A DNA stretch of 15,205 nucleotides from Paracoccaceae bacterium (GTDB lineage: Bacteria; Pseudomonadota; Alphaproteobacteria; Rhodobacterales; Rhodobacteraceae), in NCBI GenBank assembly GCA_007131945.1, contig SLPP01000053.1:1-15205 (forward strand). The letters are read 5' to 3'. Within the stretch, counting starts at the first letter, position 1. Each line of letters opens with the position of its first letter. The notes under the pieces are model-generated. The model had not been told where the DNA came from, made no database searches, and saw nothing but the letters and a program-made list of their open reading frames with translations. The translations under genes and the position numbers were made by a program. Of the stretch, positions 7,070 to 14,260 are shown in pieces.

Positions 7070-7085
7070 ATATTGTATCCAATAT
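7070..7085. promoter_or_regulatory. GntR/FCD operator palindrome
   Basis: ATATTGTATCCAATAT is a perfect 6-bp inverted repeat (ATATTG/CAATAT) around TATC. FCD-type GntR regulators often bind TTGTATACAA-like palindromes, and the core here, TTGTATCCAA, differs by one base. It is the centre of a distinctly A+T-rich patch between the divergent GntR and DapA-like genes, so promoters in both directions would overlap it. A possible forward promoter is TTGTAT (7073-7078), a 16-base spacer and CAAGAT (7095-7100). Binding is inferred from position and symmetry. Confidence 0.6.
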
Positions 7086-7136
7086 CAGATCATGCAAGAT
7101 TGCCGCTCGTCGAACAGACGGGACAGCGAGGTTGAC

Positions 7137-8096
7137 ATGGATACGGCAATTCTGGACGGCTGCATTCCCGCCCTCATGACACCCTGCAAGGCCGACCACA
7201 GCCCCGATCTGGACGCGCTGGTGCGCAAGGGTCAGGCGCTGATGGAAGCCGGCATGTCGGCGATGGTCTATTGCGGCTCGATGGGCGACTGGCCGTTGAT
7301 CAGCGATGCCGACCGCATGCAAGGCGTGGCGCGGCTGGTCGCGGCCGGCGTGCCGGTGATGGCCGGCACCGGTGCGGTCAACACGGCAACGGCGGTGGCG
7401 CATGCCGCCCATGCCGCCAGCGTGGGCGCGCAGGCGCTGATGGTCATCCCGCGCGTGTTGTCGCGCGGCAGTTCGGTCGCCGCGCAGCGGCACCATTTCA
7501 AGGCCATTCTTGCCGCGGCCCCCGGCATTCCGGCGGTGATCTACAACAGCCCCCATTACGGCTTTGCCACCGGGCCCGAGCTGTTCTTCTCCTTGCGCGA
7601 AGAGCACCCCAACCTTGTCGGCTTCAAGGAATTCGGTGGCCGCGAGGGGCTGCGCCGCGCGGCGGAATTCATCACCGGCGGCGATGCATCGATCACGCTG
7701 ATGGCCGGTGTCGATACCATGGTCTACGAGGGTTTCGTCGATTTCGGCGCCCGCGGCGTCATCACCGGCATCGGCAATGTGCTGCCGCGCGAGGTGCTGC
7801 ATCTGGTTGACCTGTCGCGCCGGGCGGCCGCCGGCGATGCGCGCGCGCGGCGGCATGCCAGGGAGCTTGACGAGGCCTTGCAGGTGCTTTCGTCCTTCGA
7901 CGAGGGTGTCGATCTGGTGCTCTACTACAAGCACATGCTCACCGTTCTGGGCGAGGTCGAATACGCGCGCAACATCAACCCCACCGACCGGCTGAGCCCG
8001 GCGCAGGCGGGCTATGCCGAGGCGCAGCTCGACCTGTTTCGCCGCTGGTATGCCGACTGGTCCGAAAGGCTGGACGACGACCTGAAATGCGCGTGA
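7137..8096 (+). CDS. DapA/N-acetylneuraminate lyase family protein, probable pyrroline-4-hydroxy-2-carboxylate deaminase
   Basis: A 319-residue TIM-barrel class I aldolase-type enzyme. The catalytic Tyr136 (VIYNSP) and Schiff-base Lys164 (GFKEFGG) are in their usual places. The substrate-carboxylate loop, GTTGE in true DapA, reads GSMGDW (47-52), which argues against dihydrodipicolinate synthase. In hydroxyproline catabolism a DapA-family deaminase converts 1-pyrroline-4-hydroxy-2-carboxylate to 2-oxoglutarate semialdehyde. The next gene is a 4-hydroxyproline epimerase-like racemase that overlaps this one by 10 bases, which strongly supports that role. The ATG at 7137 follows GCGAGG. The gene is the first of its operon and is probably repressed by the divergent GntR protein. 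Fold and catalytic residues are seen; the specific reaction is inferred from context. Other 2-oxo-acid aldolase or dehydratase activities remain possible. Confidence 0.88.
   Translation: MDTAILDGCIPALMTPCKADHSPDLDALVRKGQALMEAGMSAMVYCGSMGDWPLISDADRMQGVARLVAAGVPVMAGTGAVNTATAVAHAAHAASVGAQALMVIPRVLSRGSSVAAQRHHFKAILAAAPGIPAVIYNSPHYGFATGPELFFSLREEHPNLVGFKEFGGREGLRRAAEFITGGDASITLMAGVDTMVYEGFVDFGARGVITGIGNVLPREVLHLVDLSRRAAAGDARARRHARELDEALQVLSSFDEGVDLVLYYKHMLTVLGEVEYARNINPTDRLSPAQAGYAEAQLDLFRRWYADWSERLDDDLKCA
8087..8096 (+). other. 10-base overlap of DapA-like and epimerase genes
   Basis: The epimerase ATG (8087) precedes the TGA of the DapA-like gene (8094-8096) in a different frame. Such overlaps usually mean coupled translation and near-equal production of the two enzymes. 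Confidence 0.85.
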
Positions 8097-9022
8097 TCGA
8101 CAGCCATACCGAGGGCGAGCCGACGCGGGTGGTCCTGTCGGGCGGGCCGGATCTGGGCGCGGGCAGCGTCGCCGGGCGCGCCGCGATCCTGGCGCGCGAT
8201 CATGCGGCGTTTCGCAATGCGGTGGTGGCGGAGCCGCGCGGTTCCGATGCGCTGGTGGCGGCGCTCCTGGTGCCGCCCTCGGTGCCGGATTGCGCCACTG
8301 GCGTGATCTATTTCAACACTGTAGGCAATCTGGGCATGTGCGGCCATGCCTCGATCGGCACGGCGGTGACGCTGGCGCATCTGGACCGTATCGGGCCGGG
8401 GCTGCACCGGTTCGAGACGCCCGTGGGCGTGGTCACGGTGGAGTTGCACTCGGCCGACGAGGCCAGCGTCACCAATGTGCCCAGCCACCGGCTGCACAAG
8501 GCCGTGACGGTGGCGGTGGAGGGCCCGGGCCCGGTGACCGGCGATATCGCCTGGGGCGGCAACTGGTTCTTCATCACCCGCGATCTTCCCTGCGCCCTGG
8601 AACCGGCCAACATTCCCCGCCTCCTCGACGCCGCGCTGCGCATCCGCCGGACGCTGGAAGAACAGGGCCGGACCGGCGAGGGCGGGGCGTGGATCGATCA
8701 CGTTGTGCTCATCGGCCCGTCCGACAGGGCCGATGCGCGCAATTTCGTGCTCTGCCCCGGCGGCGGCTACGATCGTTCGCCCTGCGGCACCGGCACCTCG
8801 GCGCTGCTGGCCTGTCTGGCCGCCGATGGCCGGATCGGGCCCGGCGACGAATGGGTGCAGGAAAGCATCATCGGCAGCACCTACCGGCTGCATTACGCGC
8901 CGGGCGAGGGCGGCCGGATCGTGCCCACGATCCGCGGCCGGGCATGGGTGACGGCCGAGGCCGAACTGCTCTTCGCCCCCGGCGACCCCTATGCCGCCGG
9001 CATTCCCCGCCCGGGCCGCTGA
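8087..9022 (+). CDS. 4-hydroxyproline 2-epimerase (proline racemase family)
   Basis: A 311-residue proline racemase superfamily enzyme. The two catalytic cysteines are present: Cys85 in MCGHASIG and Cys233 in [10 protein letters not shown]. Together they remove and return the alpha proton from opposite faces. The opening [13 protein letters not shown], the EPRGSD segment (49-54) and [11 protein letters not shown] (152-162) are characteristic of the 4-hydroxyproline epimerase branch rather than proline racemase. The expected reaction is trans-4-hydroxy-L-proline to cis-4-hydroxy-D-proline. The first active-site loop has Ala-Ser where most members have Gly-Thr (GHGTIG), a mild deviation. The ATG at 8087 lies inside the end of the DapA-like gene, so the two are translationally coupled. 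Activity on a related cyclic amino acid cannot be excluded. Confidence 0.92.
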   Translation: MRVIDSHTEGEPTRVVLSGGPDLGAGSVAGRAAILARDHAAFRNAVVAEPRGSDALVAALLVPPSVPDCATGVIYFNTVGNLGMCGHASIGTAVTLAHLDRIGPGLHRFETPVGVVTVELHSADEASVTNVPSHRLHKAVTVAVEGPGPVTGDIAWGGNWFFITRDLPCALEPANIPRLLDAALRIRRTLEEQGRTGEGGAWIDHVVLIGPSDRADARNFVLCPGGGYDRSPCGTGTSALLACLAADGRIGPGDEWVQESIIGSTYRLHYAPGEGGRIVPTIRGRAWVTAEAELLFAPGDPYAAGIPRPGR

Positions 9023-9167
9023 GCGCGAAGATGGGCAGGGTGCGGCAGACCATACCGGAGCATCGCGATCCCGTTGGCGACCAAGGGAGCGGAGCCGCCG
9101 GGCCCATCGCCGCTGCGGGCCCGTCGGGCCGCGCGCCCTTCCGCCGCCCCTCACCCCGGAGTCGAGA

Positions 9168-10271
9168 ATGAAGATCACCGCCATCCGCGCCTATCAGGTC
9201 GACCTGCCGCTCAAGGAAGGGCGCTACAGCTGGTCGAACGGCAATTTTGTCGAGGTCTTCGACAGCACCGTCGTCGAGATCGAGACCGATGCCGGGATCA
9301 CCGGCTGGGGCGAGAGCTGCCCGCTCGGCTCGGCCTATCTGCCGGCCTATGCCGCGGGCGTGCGCGCCGGGCTGGCGGAACTGGCGCCGCAGCTGATCGG
9401 GATGGACCCGCGGGCGCTCGACGTGCTGAACCGGCGCATGGATGCGGTGCTGCGCGGGCATCCCTACGCCAAGGCGCCGATCGACGTGGCCTGTTGGGAC
9501 ATCCTCGGCAAGGCGACGGGGCAGCCGGTCTGCACGCTGCTGGGCGGCCGGGCGCAGGCGGACGTCACGCTCTACCGCGCCATCTCGCAGATCGAGCCGC
9601 AGGCGATGGCGGCCAATCTGGCCGGCTACCGCGACGCGGGCTACACGCGGTTCCAGCTCAAGGTCGGGGCGGATGCCGACAGCGACATCGCGCGCATCCG
9701 GCTCTGCGCCGAGCAGATGCGCCCCGGCGAGGTGCTGGTCGCCGATGCCAATACCGGCTGGACGATGCACGAGGCGGCGCGCGTCGTGCAGGCGGTGCGC
9801 GATCTCGACGTCTTTATCGAGCAACCCTGCCCGAGCTACGAGGAATGCCTGGTCACCCGGCGCCGCACGGCGCTGCCCTTCGTTCTGGACGAGGTGATCA
9901 CCGATATCGGCATGCTCTTGCGGGCGCTGGGGGACGGCGCGATGGACGTGATCAACCTGAAGATCTCCAAGGTCGGCGGGCTCAGCAAGGCGCGCCAGAT
10001 CCGCGACCTGTGCCTCAGCGCCGGCATCCCGATGACCATCGAGGACACCTGGGGCGGCGACATCGTGACCGCCGCCATCGCCCATCTGGCGCAGTCGACG
10101 CCGGCGGATTTCGTCTTCTCGGCCACCGATTTCAACAGCTACGGCACCGTCACCATCGCGCCCGACGCGCCGCAGCGGGTGAACGGGCGCATGCAGGCCG
10201 CCGACCGCCCCGGCCTCGGCGTGACGCCCGATCGCGCGGCTCTCGGCGATCCGGTCCTCGAGGTCGGCTGA
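9168..10271 (+). CDS. Enolase-superfamily enzyme (mandelate racemase/MLE type), cis-3-hydroxyproline dehydratase- or hydroxyproline betaine epimerase-like
   Basis: A 367-residue enolase-superfamily protein of the muconate-lactonising subgroup. The N-terminal capping domain (1-120) is followed by the barrel with Lys165 (FQLKVG), metal ligands Asp193 (VADANTGW), Glu218 (IEQPC) and Asp241 (LDE), and the second-face Lys265 (NLKISKVGG). The first Lys of the KxK motif is Gln163, as I recall for hydroxyproline betaine epimerase. The [13 protein letters not shown] segment (100-112) and the EDTWGGDI stretch (292-299) fit the branch that acts on proline derivatives. Adjacent proline-racemase-family genes support a cyclic imino acid substrate: dehydration of cis-3-hydroxy-L-proline or 2-epimerisation of a betaine. 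The start is ATG 9168, with CGGAG upstream and [10 protein letters not shown] as the normal N-terminus. It is 145 bases after the epimerase gene and overlaps the next gene by three bases. Confidence 0.88.
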   Translation: MKITAIRAYQVDLPLKEGRYSWSNGNFVEVFDSTVVEIETDAGITGWGESCPLGSAYLPAYAAGVRAGLAELAPQLIGMDPRALDVLNRRMDAVLRGHPYAKAPIDVACWDILGKATGQPVCTLLGGRAQADVTLYRAISQIEPQAMAANLAGYRDAGYTRFQLKVGADADSDIARIRLCAEQMRPGEVLVADANTGWTMHEAARVVQAVRDLDVFIEQPCPSYEECLVTRRRTALPFVLDEVITDIGMLLRALGDGAMDVINLKISKVGGLSKARQIRDLCLSAGIPMTIEDTWGGDIVTAAIAHLAQSTPADFVFSATDFNSYGTVTIAPDAPQRVNGRMQAADRPGLGVTPDRAALGDPVLEVG

Positions 10272-10273
10272 TG
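10269..10273 (+). other. TGATG stop-start overlap
   Basis: The TGA of the enolase-family gene (10269-10271) shares its last base with the ATG of the second racemase-family gene (10271-10273). This implies translational coupling and a shared pathway. Confidence 0.85.
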
Positions 10274-11302
10274 CGCTCGCGCCGCGCGATCCATGTCGTG
10301 GGCTGCCATGCCGAGGGCGAGGTCGGCGACGTGATCGTCGGCGGCGTCGCCCCGCCGCCGGGGGAAACCCTGTGGGAACAGGCGCGCTGGATCCAGGCGG
10401 ATGGCGCCCTGCGCAACTTCGTGCTGAACGAGCCGCGCGGCGGCGTCTTTCGCCATGTCAACCTGCTGGTGCCGCCGAAGGATCCGCGCGCGCAGATGGG
10501 CTTCATCATCATGGAGCCCGAGCACACCCCGCCGATGTCGGGGTCGAACTCGATCTGCGTTTCCACCGTCCTGCTCGATACCGGCATCCTGCCGATGCAG
10601 GAGCCCGAGACGCGCCTCGTCCTCGAGGCACCCGGCGGGCTGATCCAGGTGCGCGCCGAATGCGCCGGCGGCAAGGCGCGGCGGATCTTCGTGCAGAACG
10701 TGCCCTCCTTCGCGGTCCGGCTGGATGCGGTGCTGGAAGTCGAGGGGCTGGGCACGCTGCGGGTCGACACGGCCTATGGCGGCGACAGTTTCGTGGTCGT
10801 CGATGCCGGGCGCCTGGGTTTCGAGCTGGCCGCGCACGAGGCGCACGACATGGCCGAACTGGGCGCGCGGCTGACGCGGGCGGCGACCGAGCAGCTGGGA
10901 TTCGAGCATCCCGGGAATCCGGACTGGCGGCACATCTCCTTCTGCCTCTTCGCCAGCCGGCCCGAGGCGGGTCCGGCGGGCCCCGAGCTGCGCCATGCGG
11001 TGGTGATCGAGCCCGGCAAGGTCGACCGCTCGCCCACCGGCACCGCGGTCTCGGCGCAGCTGGCGCTGATGCACCGGCGCGGCACGATCGCACCGGGGGA
11101 GGTGCTGACCGCGCGCTCGATCATCGGGTCGCGGTTCCAGGGCCGGATCGTGGCCGAGGCGCGGGTCGGCGACCTGCCCGCCGTGGTGCCCGAAATCTCG
11201 GGCCGGGCCTGGATCACCGATACGCGGCAGCTGATGCTCGATCCCGAGGACCCCTGGCAGACGGGCTATCGGGTCAATGACACCTGGCCGCTGCGGCGAT
11301 AG
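10271..11302 (+). CDS. Proline racemase family protein with Ser/Thr active-site pair
   Basis: A 343-residue member of the proline racemase superfamily, recognisable from [11 protein letters not shown] (11-21), LNEPRGG (52-58) and [13 protein letters not shown] (167-179). At the first catalytic site MCGHGT is replaced by MSGSNSIC (Ser90), and at the second SPCGTG is replaced by SPTGTA (Thr256). With neither cysteine it is unlikely to be a two-base thiol racemase. Known trans-3-hydroxyproline dehydratases of this family keep Cys at the first site and have Thr at the second, so a dehydratase-like elimination with Ser as base is a plausible guess. It is coupled to the enolase-family gene by a TGATG overlap, so both probably act on one substrate or its stereoisomers. 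The family is certain; the reaction is not. Confidence 0.88.
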   Translation: MRSRRAIHVVGCHAEGEVGDVIVGGVAPPPGETLWEQARWIQADGALRNFVLNEPRGGVFRHVNLLVPPKDPRAQMGFIIMEPEHTPPMSGSNSICVSTVLLDTGILPMQEPETRLVLEAPGGLIQVRAECAGGKARRIFVQNVPSFAVRLDAVLEVEGLGTLRVDTAYGGDSFVVVDAGRLGFELAAHEAHDMAELGARLTRAATEQLGFEHPGNPDWRHISFCLFASRPEAGPAGPELRHAVVIEPGKVDRSPTGTAVSAQLALMHRRGTIAPGEVLTARSIIGSRFQGRIVAEARVGDLPAVVPEISGRAWITDTRQLMLDPEDPWQTGYRVNDTWPLRR

Positions 11303-11392
11303 TAAGGGGACGGCCCGGGTCGACAGGCGCAGGTCGGGGCGCGCGGCCGCTTCGGCTTGCGGCGCGACCCCGGATGCGCCGAAACTGCGCCG

Positions 11393-11411
11393 GCGCTCGG
11401 CCGGCGAGCGC
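11393..11411 (+). repeat. Hairpin just upstream of the AbrB-family gene
   Basis: GCGCTCG (11393-11399) and CGAGCGC (11405-11411) form a 7-bp perfect stem with a 5-base loop, ending 18 bases before the ATG at 11430. There is no T run. It may limit readthrough or ribosome access between the racemase-family gene and the AbrB gene, or be a chance structure in GC-rich DNA. Confidence 0.4.
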
Positions 11412-11429
11412 GGACCGGGCGGGATCGAC

Positions 11430-12455
11430 ATGCGGATCTGGGTGGTGACGAAGACATTCGCGCTGGCGCTGGCCGGGGCCGGACTGTTCCAGCTTCTCGG
11501 CCTGCCGTTGCCATTCCTGTTCGGGCCGATGGCGACCTGCCTGCTGGCGGCGCTGGCGGGCGTGCGCCTGGAAGGCGTCGCCCCCCTTTCGGATGCGGCG
11601 CGCGCGGTGCTGGGCATCGCGGTGGGGGCGTCGGTGACGCCGGCGCTGCTGGGACAGGTGCCGACCATGGCCGTGACGCTGGCGCTGATCCCGGCCTATG
11701 TGGCGGTGATCGGGCTCGTCGGCGTGCCGTTCTTTCACAGGCTCTGCGGCTTCGACCGGGTGACGAGCTATTACGCCGCCATGCCCGGGGGCTTTCAGGA
11801 CATGGTGTATTTCGGTCAGCAGGCAGGCGGCGACGTGCGCGCGCTGGCGCTGATCCATGCCACGCGGGTGCTGATCATCGTGACGCTGGTGCCGGTGCTG
11901 CTGGTCGGCGTCGGCGGGCTCAGCCTCGACGCGCCGACGGGGGTGCCGGCGGCCGAGCTGCCGGCGGGTCAACTCGCGCTGATGGTGGCGGTCGGGCTGG
12001 CGGGCTGGAAGGGCGGCGCGCGGCTGGGCCTGTTCGGCCCGGCGATCCTCGGGCCGCTGATCCTCGCCGCGCTGCTCACGCTGGCCGGGGTGCTGCAGCA
12101 CCGCCCCCCGGCCGAGGCGATCATGGCCGCGCAGTTCTTCATCGGCACCGGCATCGGGCTGAACTATCGCGGCGTCACGCTGGCCGAACTGCGCCGCGAC
12201 GTGGCCGCGGGCGCGGCCTTCGCGCTGCTGCTGGCGGTGCTGGCGGGGGCCTTCACGCTGCTCGCGCGCGCGCTCGGCGGGGCAGCATGGCTCGAGCTGT
12301 TCCTGTCCTTCGCCCCCGGCGGGCAGGCCGAGATGGCGGTGCTGGCGCTGGTGGCCGGCGCCGATCTGGGCTTCGTCGTGGCCCATCACCTCGGCCGCAT
12401 CCTGCTGGTGATCGCCGGCGCCCCGGTGGCGGCCCGCTGGGCGCTGCGACGCTAG
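11430..12455 (+). CDS. AbrB family inner-membrane protein
   Basis: A 341-residue, strongly hydrophobic protein with about nine to ten membrane segments. It shows the internal duplication of the AbrB family: LPFLFGPMATCLLAALAG (27-44) matches LFGPAILGPLILAALLTLAG (201-220), and the MPGGFQDMVYFGQQAGGD segment (118-135) matches APGGQAEMAVLALVAGAD (295-312). Each half is a bundle with a GP motif and a PGG motif. The molecular function is unsettled. The E. coli namesake was reported to affect aidB expression, but the topology argues for transport or sensing, and such genes often lie near TTT or TRAP receptor genes. The start is ATG 11430, where the hydrophobic sequence begins; only a weak GGGA site precedes it. 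It follows the racemase-family gene by 127 bases on the same strand and ends in a shared CTAG with the convergent DUF4387 gene. Confidence 0.88.
   Translation: MRIWVVTKTFALALAGAGLFQLLGLPLPFLFGPMATCLLAALAGVRLEGVAPLSDAARAVLGIAVGASVTPALLGQVPTMAVTLALIPAYVAVIGLVGVPFFHRLCGFDRVTSYYAAMPGGFQDMVYFGQQAGGDVRALALIHATRVLIIVTLVPVLLVGVGGLSLDAPTGVPAAELPAGQLALMVAVGLAGWKGGARLGLFGPAILGPLILAALLTLAGVLQHRPPAEAIMAAQFFIGTGIGLNYRGVTLAELRRDVAAGAAFALLLAVLAGAFTLLARALGGAAWLELFLSFAPGGQAEMAVLALVAGADLGFVVAHHLGRILLVIAGAPVAARWALRR
12452..12455. other. CTAG shared by two convergent stop codons
   Basis: The forward AbrB-family gene ends with TAG at 12453-12455 and the reverse DUF4387 gene ends with TAG read from 12454 to 12452. 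The two stop codons overlap within the palindrome CTAG, so no space remains between the genes for a terminator. Confidence 0.9.
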
Positions 12456-12751
12456 ATCTCGATCTCCTCGAGGAGCGTGGCGAACTGCGCGCCGTGCATG
12501 TCGCGGTCGAAGCGGCTGCCCTGCACAACCGGGCGCGGAAACGAGAACTTCACCACCTGCAGATCGGGGATGTCGAAGCGGCGCATCAGCTGCGGCGCGA
12601 CCCCGAAGAGGCGCGCCACCCGCGCCGTGTCCAGCGCCGGCGCGACGCGGGCGAAGGCCTGCGGCGATCCGCAGAAGACGTCCACCGTGACCTGAAACGG
12701 CCCGGCATTCTTGGCCGCGACCTTGCGGGTCAGCTCACGCAGCCGGGGCAT
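12452..12751 (-). CDS. DUF4387 domain protein (AtuA C-terminal-domain homologue)
   Basis: A 99-residue protein that is a single DUF4387 domain: a conserved KNAGPF motif (14-19), a VDVFCGSPQAFARV segment, then FDIPDLQVVKFSFPRPVVQG and the closing RDMHGAQFATLL. In many bacteria this domain is fused to the C-terminus of AtuA-like proteins; here it is a separate gene overlapping the AtuA-like gene by 17 bases. The two presumably form one complex. The start at ATG 12751 fits the domain boundary; in-frame sequence upstream of it belongs to the other gene's frame and does not look like protein. No function is established for the isolated domain, so none is assigned. Confidence 0.85.
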   Translation of the reverse strand: MPRLRELTRKVAAKNAGPFQVTVDVFCGSPQAFARVAPALDTARVARLFGVAPQLMRRFDIPDLQVVKFSFPRPVVQGSRFDRDMHGAQFATLLEEIEI

Positions 12752-14108
12752 GGGCAATCGCGTCCACTTCGAGCCGGAAGGCGGCCATCGGCTCGTCAAG
12801 CGCCAGGACATGGTTGAGCGCGAATTCGTAGACCGCGCCGCGGCTGGTCTGCGCCGGCGAATAGGGGAAGGCGAAGGTCGGCAGCGGTTCGTCCTCGGTC
12901 AGCGGGAAATGCAGCAGGAACGGATTGGCGAGGCGCGCGATCTCGTCGGCGAGGTCGGGCTGCGCGGCGGTGACGAGGCAGAGCGCCCCCACCTCGGCCG
13001 GCTGGCCGGTCCGCATCTCGAGCGGCCCCAGCGCCGCATCGAGGCCGATCAGCCGGATCTCGATGGTGAAGTCCTCGGGCGCCGGGCGCAGCTTGTCGGC
13101 CACCTCGGCGCAGAGCCGCGCGTGCAGTCTCGCGGCCCATTCCCGCGCATGGGCGACGTAGCGTTCCTCGCGCAGGATCGCCAGCAGCGTCGTCTGGTAG
13201 CCCGCCAGTCGCGCCCCCTCGAGCTTCACCGTGTAGGGGCCGGGGATCCATTCCGACCCCTCGACCCGCACGCGGCGGTCGTCGAGCGCCCGGTAGCGCG
13301 CCCCGGTCACGTCGAGATGCCCGCCCGGCTCGAACAGCCGGAAGGGATCGGCATTCTCGTAGAGCATGTGCGCCGAGACCGAATGCGGTGTGCAGGCGGC
13401 CTCGGGTGCCATCGGCTCGACCTCGAAGCCGGTGGCGTCGAAGCTGACCAGGACGACGCCGGTGCCGGGATGGGTCGAGCAGAGCGCGCCGCATTCGGCC
13501 ACCTTGGCGCCGTGCCAGGCGGCGCCTGGATGGGCGCCGCGGGCCAGCGGCAGGGCGGCGATGATGGCGGTGTCGGTGCAGCGCCCGGCGATGACGATGT
13601 CGGCGCCGGTGGCGAGCGCCGCCTGGATCTGCTCGACCCCGGCCAGGGCGACGATATTGGCGAGCCCGGCGACGCCGTCGGCGGTGATCTCGGGCGCGGG
13701 CGAGAGCGGACGGATGCGGCCGGCGCGCAGCGCCTCGGCGATCCGCACCGGCGATTGCGAGGCATAGAGCCGCGCGACGCGCGGCCGCTGCCCCAGTTCG
13801 GCCGCGATCTCGCGGGTGATCTCGAACATCCAGTCGACCGCCGCATCGGTGCCGCAGGTGCCGGCGGTGCCGATCACCAGCGGCACGCCGAGCGCCGCGC
13901 GCGCCGCCATCAGCGCCCGCCATTCCGCCTTGCAGACGGCGCGCGAATACTTCGACCGGCCGGTGCCCAGCGAATGCGGGCCGCTGTCGGTCGAGCCGCC
14001 ATCGATGGCGATCAGGTCGCAGCCCCGCGCGACGCCCCGTGCCAGCGCCTCGGCCGAGAAGCCGAGCCCGAGGACGCCGGAAGGCACGAGCACGCGTGTC
14101 ACGGTCAT
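12735..14108 (-). CDS. AtuA-like protein (acyclic terpene utilisation family, DUF1446)
   Basis: A 457-residue member of the AtuA/DUF1446 family. Signature segments are the GFSAEALARGV start (16-26), IDGGSTDSGP (35-44), the glycine-rich VIGTAGTCGTDAA around 98-110, IVIAGRCTDTAI near 190-201, and the ECGALCSTHPG segment. AtuA was named from the citronellol/geranyl-CoA pathway of Pseudomonas, but its reaction is not firmly known. The neighbours here (DUF4387, TctC receptor, AbrB) contain none of the other Atu enzymes, so terpene degradation is not supported. The start at ATG 14108 has GGAGAT seven bases upstream. A promoter TTGTCG/TAGGCG lies 25-53 bases upstream. It diverges from the TctC gene and overlaps the DUF4387 gene, so those three probably handle one imported acid (inference). 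Confidence 0.9.
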   Translation of the reverse strand: MTVTRVLVPSGVLGLGFSAEALARGVARGCDLIAIDGGSTDSGPHSLGTGRSKYSRAVCKAEWRALMAARAALGVPLVIGTAGTCGTDAAVDWMFEITREIAAELGQRPRVARLYASQSPVRIAEALRAGRIRPLSPAPEITADGVAGLANIVALAGVEQIQAALATGADIVIAGRCTDTAIIAALPLARGAHPGAAWHGAKVAECGALCSTHPGTGVVLVSFDATGFEVEPMAPEAACTPHSVSAHMLYENADPFRLFEPGGHLDVTGARYRALDDRRVRVEGSEWIPGPYTVKLEGARLAGYQTTLLAILREERYVAHAREWAARLHARLCAEVADKLRPAPEDFTIEIRLIGLDAALGPLEMRTGQPAEVGALCLVTAAQPDLADEIARLANPFLLHFPLTEDEPLPTFAFPYSPAQTSRGAVYEFALNHVLALDEPMAAFRLEVDAIAHAPAA

Positions 14109-14132
14109 GGCCGATCTCCGGTCTGTGCCCGT

Positions 14133-14161
14133 CGCCTAGCACCCCGCCGCCCCGGCGACAA
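14133..14161 (-). promoter_or_regulatory. Promoter of the AtuA-like/DUF4387 operon
   Basis: On the minus strand TTGTCG (14161-14156) and TAGGCG (14138-14133) are separated by exactly 17 bases. The -35 matches well and the -10 is degenerate. The -10 lies 24 bases before the ATG at 14108, which leaves a very short leader containing the GGAGAT ribosome site. Confidence 0.45.
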
Positions 14162-14173
14162 CCGCCCCGGCGA

Positions 14174-14202
14174 TTGACAGGTCCGCCTGCGCCTGCAACT
14201 CT
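14174..14202 (+). promoter_or_regulatory. Promoter of the TctC gene
   Basis: TTGACA at 14174-14179 is a perfect -35. A 17-base spacer leads to AACTCT (14197-14202), a poor -10. The -35 boxes of the two divergent genes are only about 13 bases apart, so one regulator could control both. The leader to ATG 14261 would be about 50 bases with the strong site GGGAGGAAG. Confidence 0.5.
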
Positions 14203-14260
14203 CCCGCGTCAAGCGCGCGCCCCGGCAGAAGGCGCTGCGCGCCACATGGGAGGAAGACCG

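Noticed and set aside
7137..8096. Assignment as dihydrodipicolinate synthase for lysine synthesis
   Set aside because: The GTTGE substrate loop is replaced by GSMGDW, and the gene is coupled to a hydroxyproline epimerase-like gene, not to lysine genes.
9074..11302. 742-codon frame that could be read as a long N-terminal extension of the second racemase-family protein
   Set aside because: The first 399 codons run out of frame through the enolase-family gene and encode no recognisable sequence. The racemase fold starts at the ATG at 10271 with the usual TGATG coupling.
11357..12817. Forward 486-codon frame over the AbrB and DUF4387 genes
   Set aside because: Shadow frame: Arg/Gly/Ala-rich, and it reads across the shared CTAG of two convergent real genes.
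12711..14177. Forward 488-codon frame opposite the AtuA-like gene
   Set aside because: Antisense shadow of a gene whose own frame carries clear AtuA-family motifs.
14039..14260. Long N-terminal extension of the TctC protein
   Set aside because: It is antisense to the start of the AtuA-like gene and covers the divergent promoters. ATG 14261 has an ideal ribosome site and a normal signal peptide.
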